In this document: piece by piece, positions 17,692 through 24,891 of the stretch | How positions within the stretch are numbered: position 1 is the stretch's first letter | Layout of the letters: the number at the start of each line of letters is the position of its first letter | Assembly: GCF_000315545.1 (NCBI RefSeq) | Contig: NZ_JH992902.1 | Location: forward strand, 1,072,050-1,136,049 | Reading direction: 5' to 3' | DNA: 64,000 nt | DNA from: Selenomonas sp. F0473 | GTDB taxonomy: Bacteria; Bacillota; Negativicutes; Selenomonadales; Selenomonadaceae | The notes under the pieces: generated by a model | What the model saw: the letters and a program-made list of their open reading frames with translations, nothing else | Told to the model about the DNA's origin: nothing | The model's database searches: none | Program-made: the position numbers and the translations under genes

Positions 17692-19023
17692 TTACTTGAG
17701 GAGCGAGAGAACAGCGGAGCTGTTCTGGTTCGCCTGCGCGAGCATAGACTGCGCAGCCTGGAGCAGCACGTTGTTCTTCGTGTACTCCGTCATCTCCTTC
17801 GCCATATCCGCATCGCGGATCGTGGACTCGGAGTTCTGAACATTCTCGGACGCCGTCGTGAGGTTGGAGCTCGTGTAGGAGAGGCGAGTCTGGACAGCGC
17901 CGATATTCGCCTGCTCGTCGAGCGCCTTCTGGAGCGCCGTCTCAATCGCGTTGATCGCGGCGTTGGCCCGATCCTGCGTCTGGACGCTAATGACCGAACC
18001 GTCCGTGCCCTTCACGCCGAGAGCGAGCGAACGCATATCGGTCATGCTGACCTTGATCGCCTGGTTTGCCTTCGTGCCCGTCTGGAGCGTGAGAGAGTTG
18101 TCTTCAGACGCATTCTCCGCGCGGATACGCTCGTTGAAAGCGTCAAGAGACGTGTTCGCGGTCTTGCGGATCGCTCCCGTGCTGTCGGCAATCGACAGCG
18201 TGAACGACGAAACCTGCCAGGTCGTGCCGGCATGTGCAGCATTGATCGAAAGAGCCGACTTGTTATCGGCCGTGTAAACGCTGTTGCCAGCCTTATCCAA
18301 CCCGATCCAAGCGCCATGAGTCGCCGCGTCGGTGTCAACGAGAGCCGAGCCTGCGACAGACTCAGAGCCATTGTAGGCCGTCTTCGTAAGCAAGTCGGCC
18401 ATCGTGCTCGTACTGACCTGGAACGTCGTCGTGTAGGTCTTGCCCCCACGGACATACGAAACGGTGACCTTATCCGTCGACTGGATATTAAGGCTCTCGT
18501 TCTGACGGCTCTGGAGATCCGTCAGCTTGGATGTCCACTTGGACGCCGTACTCAACGAACTGTTCGAAAGCGTCGTGCACGTTGCTGTACCGATGCTGTT
18601 GCGCGAACCGTCGACGAGATACTTGCCGTTGTACGTGGCAAGCGCGTTGTCGTCGATCTGGTCAACCATCTGGTTGATCTCTTTCTGGATCGTGCGACGG
18701 TCCTCGTCGGTATTCGTGTCGTTCGCCGCGTTGATCGCCTTTTCCTTCAGGGTCTTGAGAATCTCAACCGTGCTGGAGACGGCGCCCTCGGCGGTCTTCA
18801 TCATGCTGTTGCCGTTCTGGGTGTTCTGGTTGTCCTGATCGAGCGAACGGATCTGGACGCGCATACGCTCAGAGATCGCATAGCCGGAAGCATCGTCGCC
18901 GGCGTTGTTGATCTTCATGCCCGAAGAGACCTTCTGGAGGCTCTTTGCGAGCGAAGACTGGTTGCGGTTCAGGATATTCAGCGTGTTGACCGCCGACATG
19001 TTGTTTTTGACTACCATTGCCAT
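17692..19023 (-). CDS. hag: Flagellin
   Basis: The 443-residue protein has the conserved flagellin N-terminus (LNRNQSSLAKSLQKVSSGMK, INNAGDDASGYAISERMR) and C-terminus (ENVQNSESTIRDADMAKEM, NNVLLQAAQSMLAQANQNSS, VLSLLK) that form the D0/D1 domains. The middle (about 140-340) is rich in Ser, Thr and Gly (for example SIGTATCTTLSNSSLSTASK), which provides many candidate O-glycosylation sites. The ATG is at 19023 with GGGAGG 11 nt upstream. It is transcribed alone, from a sigma-28 promoter and a possible sigma-A promoter, with a long leader carrying CsrA-like sites, and it ends in a strong terminator. The next operon downstream encodes SPINDLY-like glycosyltransferases. Confidence 0.97.
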   Translation of the reverse strand: MAMVVKNNMSAVNTLNILNRNQSSLAKSLQKVSSGMKINNAGDDASGYAISERMRVQIRSLDQDNQNTQNGNSMMKTAEGAVSSTVEILKTLKEKAINAANDTNTDEDRRTIQKEINQMVDQIDDNALATYNGKYLVDGSRNSIGTATCTTLSNSSLSTASKWTSKLTDLQSRQNESLNIQSTDKVTVSYVRGGKTYTTTFQVSTSTMADLLTKTAYNGSESVAGSALVDTDAATHGAWIGLDKAGNSVYTADNKSALSINAAHAGTTWQVSSFTLSIADSTGAIRKTANTSLDAFNERIRAENASEDNSLTLQTGTKANQAIKVSMTDMRSLALGVKGTDGSVISVQTQDRANAAINAIETALQKALDEQANIGAVQTRLSYTSSNLTTASENVQNSESTIRDADMAKEMTEYTKNNVLLQAAQSMLAQANQNSSAVLSLLK

Positions 19024-19028
19024 AGTGT

Positions 19029-19094
19029 AAATTCCTCCCTGGTGTGGTTCCGGCTGTGCCGGAAATTAAATGTAGTGCGGACATCCGTGCCCGC
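19029..19094 (-). promoter_or_regulatory. Candidate CsrA-binding leader of flagellin mRNA
   Basis: Read on the minus strand, hairpin 1 (19094-19077) is GCGGGCA-CGGA-UGUCCGC, with a GGA in the loop and GCACGGAUGU close to the CsrA consensus ACARGGAUGU. Hairpin 2 (19064-19048) is the perfect repeat TTCCGGC-ACA-GCCGGAA. The ribosome-binding region CACCAGGGAGGAAT (19043-19030) has two further GGA-type motifs. This two-site layout, one hairpin and one site on the Shine-Dalgarno, matches the known hag leader architecture in Bacillus. CsrA and FliW are encoded 3.5 kb away. Confidence 0.6.
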
Positions 19095-19130
19095 TGTATA
19101 TAATAGGCAAGTGACGCGTCTATCCTGGTT

Positions 19131-19158
19131 GGCTGCTAGCTAGCCTTCCCTGGCAGCC
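19131..19158 (-). promoter_or_regulatory. Upstream hairpin in flagellin leader
   Basis: A 6-bp stem (GGCTGC / GCAGCC) encloses a loop that contains CAGGGAAGG on the transcript. It could be an additional GGA-presenting structure or an mRNA stabiliser. Confidence 0.4.
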
Positions 19159-19189
19159 GCCCCGCTTGCATATTATCTTTACATATAGT

Positions 19190-19216
19190 ATATCGTCGCA
19201 AGATCAATATACTTAA
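19190..19216 (-). promoter_or_regulatory. Sigma-28 promoter of flagellin
   Basis: On the minus strand TTAAGTAT (19216-19209), an 11-bp spacer and GACGATAT (19197-19190) match the sigma-28 consensus TAAAGTTT-N11-GCCGATAA at 12 of 16 positions with exact spacing. The implied leader is about 160 nt. Confidence 0.75.
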
Positions 19217-19232
19217 GTATGAAACTAGAGAT

Positions 19233-19261
19233 ATTTTACTTTTTTTCATCCGCTTTGTCAA
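19233..19261 (-). promoter_or_regulatory. Possible second (sigma-A) promoter upstream of flagellin
   Basis: TTGACA (19261-19256), a 17-bp spacer and TAAAAT (19238-19233) lie immediately upstream of the sigma-28 promoter in the same orientation. Confidence 0.55.
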
Positions 19262-19300
19262 GAAAAAGCCAATGATGAAACGTTTCTTTTTTACACTGCT

Positions 19301-19645
19301 CTAATAGCGCCGATTCAATACGCCCCCCGGGAGATTCGCCCCCGTAAGATCGTAGCTGTGCACGGCGGCGTTCCGGCGGCGGGATCTGTTGAGCCACGCC
19401 TGCGCCTTGTACCGGATCTGCATCTCGAGCGGACGGATCTCCGCATCGAGCGCCGCCCATGCCGGGCCTCCGCGATAAGGATCCTCCGGCAGTGCTTTGA
19501 TCAAATCGACGATCTGCTCGCGCTGATCCACAAGGTCGATAAAGAGATCGATCTCTTCGGCGTCGATGAACTTGATCAGCTCGTGGGTCAGCGCGCGGTA
19601 TTTCTCCCAGAGTTCCTGCGCCGCCGCATAGCGATCATCCGGCAT
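19301..19645 (-). CDS. fliT: FliT-like flagellar export chaperone
   Basis: This 114-residue, mostly helical protein (WEKYRALTHELIKFIDAEEI, DLVDQREQIVDLIKAL) has the size and heptad-like pattern of FliT family chaperones and lies directly after fliS, the usual place of fliT. In Selenomonadaceae such genes are usually annotated only as flagellar proteins. The ATG at 19645 has GGGAG 9 nt upstream and overlaps the fliS end by 11 nt. The C-terminus is Arg-rich (LNRSRRRNAAVHSYDL). Assignment rests on position, length and helicity, since no diagnostic motif is visible. Confidence 0.6.
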   Translation of the reverse strand: MPDDRYAAAQELWEKYRALTHELIKFIDAEEIDLFIDLVDQREQIVDLIKALPEDPYRGGPAWAALDAEIRPLEMQIRYKAQAWLNRSRRRNAAVHSYDLTGANLPGGVLNRRY

Positions 19646-20051
19646 AGACGCCGCTCCCTTCTACGCCCTGCGACCCCTTTTCTTCGCGCGCCTTTTTCAT
19701 CGCCTGTGTCCATGCGTCGCGGAGTTCCGTCATGATGTCGGACGCCTCTTGGATCGGTGCGGGATCGCTCTTCATATTACCCTCGACCAAACGGTCGTAC
19801 GCATAGTTGTAGAGCGGCAGGAGCTGATGTGAGATCTCATAGTCCATGTTAAGGGTGACCCGGAATTCGCTGATAATGTTCTGCGCCTTTTGGAGGGAGA
19901 CGTTGGCATTCTCATAATTCTGCTCCTCCAGCGCCTCAACGCCTTCCTTGATAAATTTCAGACAGCCATTGTAAAGCATCAGCGTCAGCGCCTCCGGCGT
20001 CGCCGTCATCACCTGCTGCTTCTTATAGGCATCCGCAGCGCTGTTTACCAT
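19635..20051 (-). CDS. fliS: Flagellin-specific chaperone FliS
   Basis: The 138-residue protein has the family core AYKKQQVMTATPEALTLMLY, NGCLKFIKEG and LDYEISHQLLPLYNYAYDRL-like NMDYEISHQLLPLYNYAYDR. FliS binds the flagellin C-terminus in the cytoplasm and prevents premature polymerisation before export. In Firmicutes it also takes part in the FliW-flagellin-CsrA balance. It follows fliD by 15 nt and is probably in the same operon. Start at 20051 behind GAGGGGG. Confidence 0.95.
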   Translation of the reverse strand: MVNSAADAYKKQQVMTATPEALTLMLYNGCLKFIKEGVEALEEQNYENANVSLQKAQNIISEFRVTLNMDYEISHQLLPLYNYAYDRLVEGNMKSDPAPIQEASDIMTELRDAWTQAMKKAREEKGSQGVEGSGVYAG

Positions 20052-20066
20052 ATGGGAGCCCCCTCG

Positions 20067-21716
20067 TCATTTTGCAGCAAAGAAATTGAACTGTCCGGAG
20101 AGCCGCGAAATTGCAACCTCCATCGCATTGTATTTCTTATAGAGGTTATTCTCGAAGGTGGTCATGAGCTGCTTGAAATCGCTCATCTGCTTCTGATAGT
20201 TCTGAATGAGTTTGCCGAGTTCGCTCGTGACGTCCGTCTTATCCGCCGTCCGGCCCGCATGGTTTTCGAGCGATTTGAGACGGCTCGTCATCTTGTTGTA
20301 AAGGCGGGAAGCAACGCCGCTGTTATTGTAGTCGCTGTCCGGATCGTCATACGAAATGAGGCGATGCACGGCATCCGGCTCTGCAGCGATGGCGTTCTTG
20401 AGCTTTGCCTCGTCGATTTGCAGATGCCCCTTCTGATCTTTCGACGTGATGCCGATGGACGACAGCGTCGTATAACGTCCGGGCGCGGAGCCGACGCGGT
20501 TGATGACCGCATCGCGCATGTCGCTGATGATGGAGCGGAGGTATTCGTCGCGGTAGAGCAGCCCCGATTTTGCCTTCTCATTCCACTTATCGACCTGCTC
20601 CTTCGTCATGCCGTCCTCTTGGGACTTCGTGAGCACGCCGTAGTCTCTGTAGCTGCCCTCGCTGTACTGCTTATTGAGATCGTCGAGGAGCTTGTTGTAA
20701 TCCTCCACGAACTTCTTCACATTCTCGATAAGTTTGTCCTGATCCTGCGCGATCCCGACCTGCGTCGGCGCCGTCGTTTTCGTCTTAAAGGTATAGGTGA
20801 CGCCGCCGACGGTGAGTTTGTTCTCCTGTAGATCGTTGTACTCGCGCCCGTCGATCTTGACCTTGCCGTTCACGCCTGTCACCGAATTCGCGGTGCCCGG
20901 AGAGAAGGTCTGCGTAGTCCCCGGGTTGTTGTTCACATCTCCCAGCTTGAGGTTGGTGAGCAGCCGCGCCGAATCCTGCGGCAGCGATCCCGACCCGCTT
21001 TCGACGGAGAGTTCTATCTTATTCGAAGCGCCCGTCTTGGTGTTGACGATGGAAAAGGCGTCCGATACCGTGTCATAGGAAGCGCTGAGACTACGCGCCG
21101 CATTCTTTCCGGCGGCATCCTTATAACGCGCGCTGTTAATGCGCGAGGCGAGATCGTTGAGCGTGAGGTTCTTGTTAAACACCTCGTCGGCCGTGAACTC
21201 TATCGTCGTAGAATTGGTTCCGTCGGAAATCTTAAACTTCAGCGCCGTATCGCCGTCTGCCATTCCTGTGGGTTTCGTGCCGCCCGCAAAAGCGATATCC
21301 TTGAGCATCATGCTCTTTTGGGCAGACGCCGCTGTGTTGGCACGTTCCACATGTGCACTCGTCGCCGTCATCAGATAGGCGTTCTTCGCCGTCTCAAAGA
21401 CCTCGACATCATGCGTCATGAGTCCCGCACTTGCGTTCGCGACCGCCGTCACGGCGTCCGTGTTCGAACTCGTCGCCGTCATCGGCTTCGTCGTCGCGCT
21501 CAGCTTATAGTTGGAAAGCGTGCTGTTTTGGAACGTGTTGACCTTGTCGTACACATTCGCATAGGCTTCTTTACGCCACTCGGTCTCAACTTCCTTCTTA
21601 TAGATACGATCGTATTTCTTTTGCTGGGAGATCATGCCGACCTTGACGAGCGATTCGACGTCGATCCCCGAACCCGAAAGTCCGTAAATCCCTTTTGCCC
21701 CTGTTGCACCTGCCAT
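20067..21716 (-). CDS. fliD: Flagellar filament cap protein FliD
   Basis: The 549-residue protein has the FliD N-terminal region (GIYGLSGSGIDVESLVKVGM, AYANVYDKVNTFQNSTLSNY) and a C-terminal domain with GVASRLYNKMTSRLKSLE and a long coiled coil ending QLMTTFENNLYKKYNAMEVAISRLSGQ. It forms the pentameric cap that guides flagellin insertion and is the HAP2 protein. The ATG at 21716 has AAGGAGG 7 nt upstream. Length is normal for Firmicutes. Confidence 0.95.
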   Translation of the reverse strand: MAGATGAKGIYGLSGSGIDVESLVKVGMISQQKKYDRIYKKEVETEWRKEAYANVYDKVNTFQNSTLSNYKLSATTKPMTATSSNTDAVTAVANASAGLMTHDVEVFETAKNAYLMTATSAHVERANTAASAQKSMMLKDIAFAGGTKPTGMADGDTALKFKISDGTNSTTIEFTADEVFNKNLTLNDLASRINSARYKDAAGKNAARSLSASYDTVSDAFSIVNTKTGASNKIELSVESGSGSLPQDSARLLTNLKLGDVNNNPGTTQTFSPGTANSVTGVNGKVKIDGREYNDLQENKLTVGGVTYTFKTKTTAPTQVGIAQDQDKLIENVKKFVEDYNKLLDDLNKQYSEGSYRDYGVLTKSQEDGMTKEQVDKWNEKAKSGLLYRDEYLRSIISDMRDAVINRVGSAPGRYTTLSSIGITSKDQKGHLQIDEAKLKNAIAAEPDAVHRLISYDDPDSDYNNSGVASRLYNKMTSRLKSLENHAGRTADKTDVTSELGKLIQNYQKQMSDFKQLMTTFENNLYKKYNAMEVAISRLSGQFNFFAAK

Positions 21717-21751
21717 GGTGATTCCTCCTTGCCTTTTCCTGCCCTATGGGC

Positions 21752-22162
21752 TTAAGCGGTCCTATCCAAGAACGCGCCGATCCAATCGTGCACTTTGATC
21801 ATATGCTCGACCATCGCCTCGGGCGGAACCTCGCGCAGAACCTCGCCCGTTTTCTTATCGAGCATCCTTACGGACATGAGGTTGACTTCTTTATGATATT
21901 GGAACTGCAGATTGACGTTGATGTTGCGCATGATCTTGTTGAGCTGTTTGGTGATGTACTCCGTCTGCTCCTCGGTCATCTTTTCAGGATGCGCGGGCTT
22001 CTCGTCCGCTTTGTTCTCCGTATCATGCGGTGTGCCGGCCGCATCGCCGGAGGCGAATACTGCGGGCGCCGCTTCCGCGGTCTCCGGCGCACTCTGCCCA
22101 TCCTGCATCCCGCCGACGGCAACCACCGCAAGCATAACGTCCTGAACGCTTCCTACTGCCAT
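21752..22162 (-). CDS. flaG: FlaG family flagellar protein
   Basis: The 136-residue protein has a variable Ala/Glu-rich N-terminal half and the FlaG core at about 65-136: ITKQLNKIMRNINVNLQFQY, VNLMSVRMLDKKTGEVLREV, PPEAMVEHM. FlaG affects filament length and is typically found next to fliD, as here. It starts at 22162 behind GGAGGG. The exact biochemical role is not known for the family. Confidence 0.9.
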   Translation of the reverse strand: MAVGSVQDVMLAVVAVGGMQDGQSAPETAEAAPAVFASGDAAGTPHDTENKADEKPAHPEKMTEEQTEYITKQLNKIMRNINVNLQFQYHKEVNLMSVRMLDKKTGEVLREVPPEAMVEHMIKVHDWIGAFLDRTA

Positions 22163-22236
22163 AGGTATCCCTCCATGTGTACCGGGAAACGCTCCCTGCG
22201 TTTCCGTTGAATTCTTCCATGATAAACTATTATATA

Positions 22237-22458
22237 TTATCCTTTGGGCAAACTGCTGAGATCAAAGTTCTGCGGTGCCGCCGCGGCCCTTTGGTTCTCC
22301 TCTTGTATCGCCCGATAGATTTCACCGCGGTAGATCTTGACGCTGCGCGGCGCGTCGATCGCGATGCGCACGTTATCGCCTTGTACCTCCACGATGTTGA
22401 TAACGACGTTATCCCCGATCATGATCTGCTGCCGGGGTTTGCGTGTGAGCACGAGCAT
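22237..22458 (-). CDS. csrA: Translational regulator CsrA
   Basis: The 73-residue protein begins MLVLTRKPRQQIMIGDNVVI and continues NIVEVQGDNVRIAIDAPRSVK, the five-stranded RNA-binding dimer fold of CsrA. In Firmicutes with FliW, CsrA represses flagellin translation and is antagonised by FliW. The ATG at 22458 shares one base with the fliW stop (TAATG), and a strong AAGGAGG lies inside fliW, so the two are translated together. The likely target is the flagellin leader at 19029-19094. Confidence 0.97.
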   Translation of the reverse strand: MLVLTRKPRQQIMIGDNVVINIVEVQGDNVRIAIDAPRSVKIYRGEIYRAIQEENQRAAAAPQNFDLSSLPKG

Positions 22459-22904
22459 TACTTGTCCTCCTTGTTTTCGGGGAACAGTCGGTGCTTCGTC
22501 GTATAGGGGCTGCTTTCGAGTACGATCTGCTTGGCCCTGCGCGTCGCGGTATTGATAATGATCGGCGCCATGAGGTTTGCCGTGAGATCCCGGATCTCCT
22601 TGCCCGAGAGCGTGAGGATCGCGTAGATCAGCACCTGATCCGGCGACGTGAGACCGAGTTCCTTCTCAACGTCGTCGTCAATCGTGAACTCGTAATCCGG
22701 GAAAAAGATGAGCGGCATCGTCATGAGGAACGCAAGATCCGGTGTCCTGAGAGACTGGAGGAAGACATAAGGGCTCCCCTCCTCATAAGGGATAATAAGG
22801 AATTCGCGTTCCTCTTCGAATGCGGGAATGCCCGCCGCAAAGAAGATAATCGCATCATCATCCGTTTCGATCTCGCCGAAGCGGCTCGTCATGAATTTTT
22901 TCAT
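22458..22904 (-). CDS. fliW: Flagellar assembly factor FliW
   Basis: The 148-residue protein has the family motifs TSRFGEIE, FFAAGIPAFEEEREFLI and PYVFLQSLRTPDLAFLMTMP. FliW binds flagellin or CsrA and releases repression when flagellin is exported. The frame can start at TTG 22907, but the ATG at 22904 is the better start, 7 nt after CAGGAG. It is coupled to csrA. Confidence 0.96.
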   Translation of the reverse strand: MKKFMTSRFGEIETDDDAIIFFAAGIPAFEEEREFLIIPYEEGSPYVFLQSLRTPDLAFLMTMPLIFFPDYEFTIDDDVEKELGLTSPDQVLIYAILTLSGKEIRDLTANLMAPIIINTATRRAKQIVLESSPYTTKHRLFPENKEDK

Positions 22905-22916
22905 CAAAAACTCCTG

Positions 22917-23501
22917 TTATGCCAGAATATCATAGTGTCCCTCACTGACCCAGCCGTGGATGTCGCCCTTACGCTCGAGATAGGTCTCGATGCTGCCGGG
23001 GTTGTACTCGATGCGAGCCTTGAACTCCGTCTGCCACTGCGGCGCCACCGCGCCGACCTCGGTCTCGCCGACGACCTCGCCGACATCGAAGCTGATCTCG
23101 GGTTTTGGAATCGCCGCCGCGACGAGCACGCGGTTCTGGTCGGCGATGCTCTGCACCTCGCTCTGCACCTGCTCAATAGGAACCATGCGCCCGGGCTTTG
23201 GCCCATCCTCGGCGAGCGCCCACGCCATCTGCGTGTGCTTCGACGTGCCCTGCTGTACGCCCGAGAACCCTTCCTGCTCGTTTTCGCGGGCAAAGTCGGT
23301 ATGGTTCGTATAGCCGTAGCTGTGGCGGCTCGGGTAGCTGTCGATCGTGAGACGGGGCTGCGTCTTCCCCTTGTTCGAGCGCGCCTGCCTGGTCTCTTGA
23401 TCGTAGTGCGGCTGATTGATACCGCTGTCCAGTGTATTTTTCTGCGCCCGGATCCCGATCATCGGGAGCGTGTGGCGCACATTGAGATAGAGCATGGGCA
23501 T
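22917..23501 (-). CDS. DUF6470 family flagellar-operon protein (YviE-like)
   Basis: The 194-residue protein lies between flgL and fliW, the position of yviE in Bacillus. Features include the N-terminal LYLNVRHTLPMIGIRAQK, the middle QTQPRLTIDSYPS-like segment TQPRLTIDSYPSRHSYGYT and the C-terminal PGSIETYLERKGDIHGWVSE, which fits the family. The first ATG (23510) is fused to the GAAAGG Shine-Dalgarno, so the ATG at 23501, 9 nt away, is preferred. The function is unknown; a role in filament or hook-junction assembly is inferred from context only. Confidence 0.85.
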   Translation of the reverse strand: MPMLYLNVRHTLPMIGIRAQKNTLDSGINQPHYDQETRQARSNKGKTQPRLTIDSYPSRHSYGYTNHTDFARENEQEGFSGVQQGTSKHTQMAWALAEDGPKPGRMVPIEQVQSEVQSIADQNRVLVAAAIPKPEISFDVGEVVGETEVGAVAPQWQTEFKARIEYNPGSIETYLERKGDIHGWVSEGHYDILA

Positions 23502-23540
23502 AAAGGGCATCCTTTCCCGTTATGAAAATGCTAGGTATGT

Positions 23541-24878
23541 TTAGCGCAGATAGTCCACAAGCGAGAGCGGCAGGATACGGGCGCCCATCGAGAGCGACAT
23601 GCTCATCAGCGTCTGCTGCTGCATCATCTTCGTCGCGAGTTCCGCCACATCCGTTGACGAAACATCCGTGATGTCCTTCGTAATGTTCTCCTTGTGGTTC
23701 GTAAGGATATCCGTCATATCGTTATAGAGACGCGTGCGCGCGCCGGTTTCCGTATGCGCCTGCAGCGTCACCTGATTGGCGGCATCGGCGAGGGTGACCC
23801 CGTCCGAACTCAGCCAATGCGGGTTCGAATTGTTCGTCTGCTCATACACGGTCAGCATATTATTGAGCATTGCCGTGCCCGAGACCGTGTTGCCGGAATT
23901 CTCATCGTCGAAGAGATCGCGGCCGAAAAGGTCGCGGCCCGTCTTGTTGACCGTATCCGCCGTCGGTTCGGTTGATCCGTTCTGCTTGACCATCGAAATA
24001 TAACGCATATCGCCGTTGTAAGTGGCGATCTGCTGTTTTACGGTGGCAAAACGGACGGTCGTCCCGTCGACGGTGCCGACCGCGCCGCCCGGCGTTTTTA
24101 CTTCGCCCGTATTCTTGAAATTCTGCGCAATGATACTTGACGCCGTGCCCGGGGTCCCCACGGGGATACTGCCGATGCTGTCGCTCGCGTTAACCGTGGA
24201 ACGCCCCTTGGCGATAACGTCCTTATATCCTTCCTGCACAAATTCCTTGGAGTAAACGGCTCCCGTCAACGTGTTAAGGTAGTATTCTTTGCCGTTGTCG
24301 CCCTTAAGAGCAAGCATCTGGTGCAGGAAATCTCCGCTTTTTTGATTGCTTGCATCGTTGAAAAACGCCGCCTGCCGATCGTCGAGGGTCTTTGCCACAC
24401 CGCGCTCTACTTTGTTCGACGGAGCCGTCATAGCGAAGGGCTGCTTCAGATCCGCCTGCCCCGAAAAGATATAGCGGTCGCCGAGTTGCGTGTTGCCGAG
24501 CGATACGATCTGCTGAATCCCCGCCATCATCTCGCGTGCAATCGCCGGCCAGTCGCCGCTGCTTTCGGCCTTGTCGTCGTTGGCCGCCTGAATGGTCTTA
24601 GCCTTGAAGGTCTTTTGGATATCCTCCATGCCCGAAAGCGCGGTCTGCGTAGAATTCATCCACGAAAGACCGGCCTTGACGCTCTTTTGGTAGCGGTCGT
24701 TCTCTCCCTCGGAGACATCATACCGCAGATAGCGCGAATAGTCCACGGAATTATCGGAGGGACGGTGCAGCTTGCTGCCGTCTCCCTGCTCCATGAGCTT
24801 CGTCTTGTTGTATTCCAGCTCGTTGAGATCTTTTTGATAGCGCAGTACCGAGTAATCGCTGCTGACGCGGATTGCCAT
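23541..24878 (-). CDS. flgL: Flagellar hook-filament junction protein FlgL
   Basis: The 445-residue protein has flagellin-like ends, MAIRVSSDYSVLRYQKDLNE and a C-terminus with LATKMMQQQTLMSMSLSMGA followed by ILPLSLVDYLR, typical of HAP3. The N-terminal helix includes LHRPSDNSVDYSRYLRYDVS and a long coiled coil. It follows flgK by 13 nt. Start ATG at 24878 behind GAGGTG. Confidence 0.94.
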   Translation of the reverse strand: MAIRVSSDYSVLRYQKDLNELEYNKTKLMEQGDGSKLHRPSDNSVDYSRYLRYDVSEGENDRYQKSVKAGLSWMNSTQTALSGMEDIQKTFKAKTIQAANDDKAESSGDWPAIAREMMAGIQQIVSLGNTQLGDRYIFSGQADLKQPFAMTAPSNKVERGVAKTLDDRQAAFFNDASNQKSGDFLHQMLALKGDNGKEYYLNTLTGAVYSKEFVQEGYKDVIAKGRSTVNASDSIGSIPVGTPGTASSIIAQNFKNTGEVKTPGGAVGTVDGTTVRFATVKQQIATYNGDMRYISMVKQNGSTEPTADTVNKTGRDLFGRDLFDDENSGNTVSGTAMLNNMLTVYEQTNNSNPHWLSSDGVTLADAANQVTLQAHTETGARTRLYNDMTDILTNHKENITKDITDVSSTDVAELATKMMQQQTLMSMSLSMGARILPLSLVDYLR

Positions 24879-24891
24879 ATGTCGTCACCTC

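Noticed and set aside
17587..19143. 518-codon plus-strand open frame opposite flagellin
   Set aside because: Antisense shadow of hag; Arg/Val-rich composition and no initiation signal.
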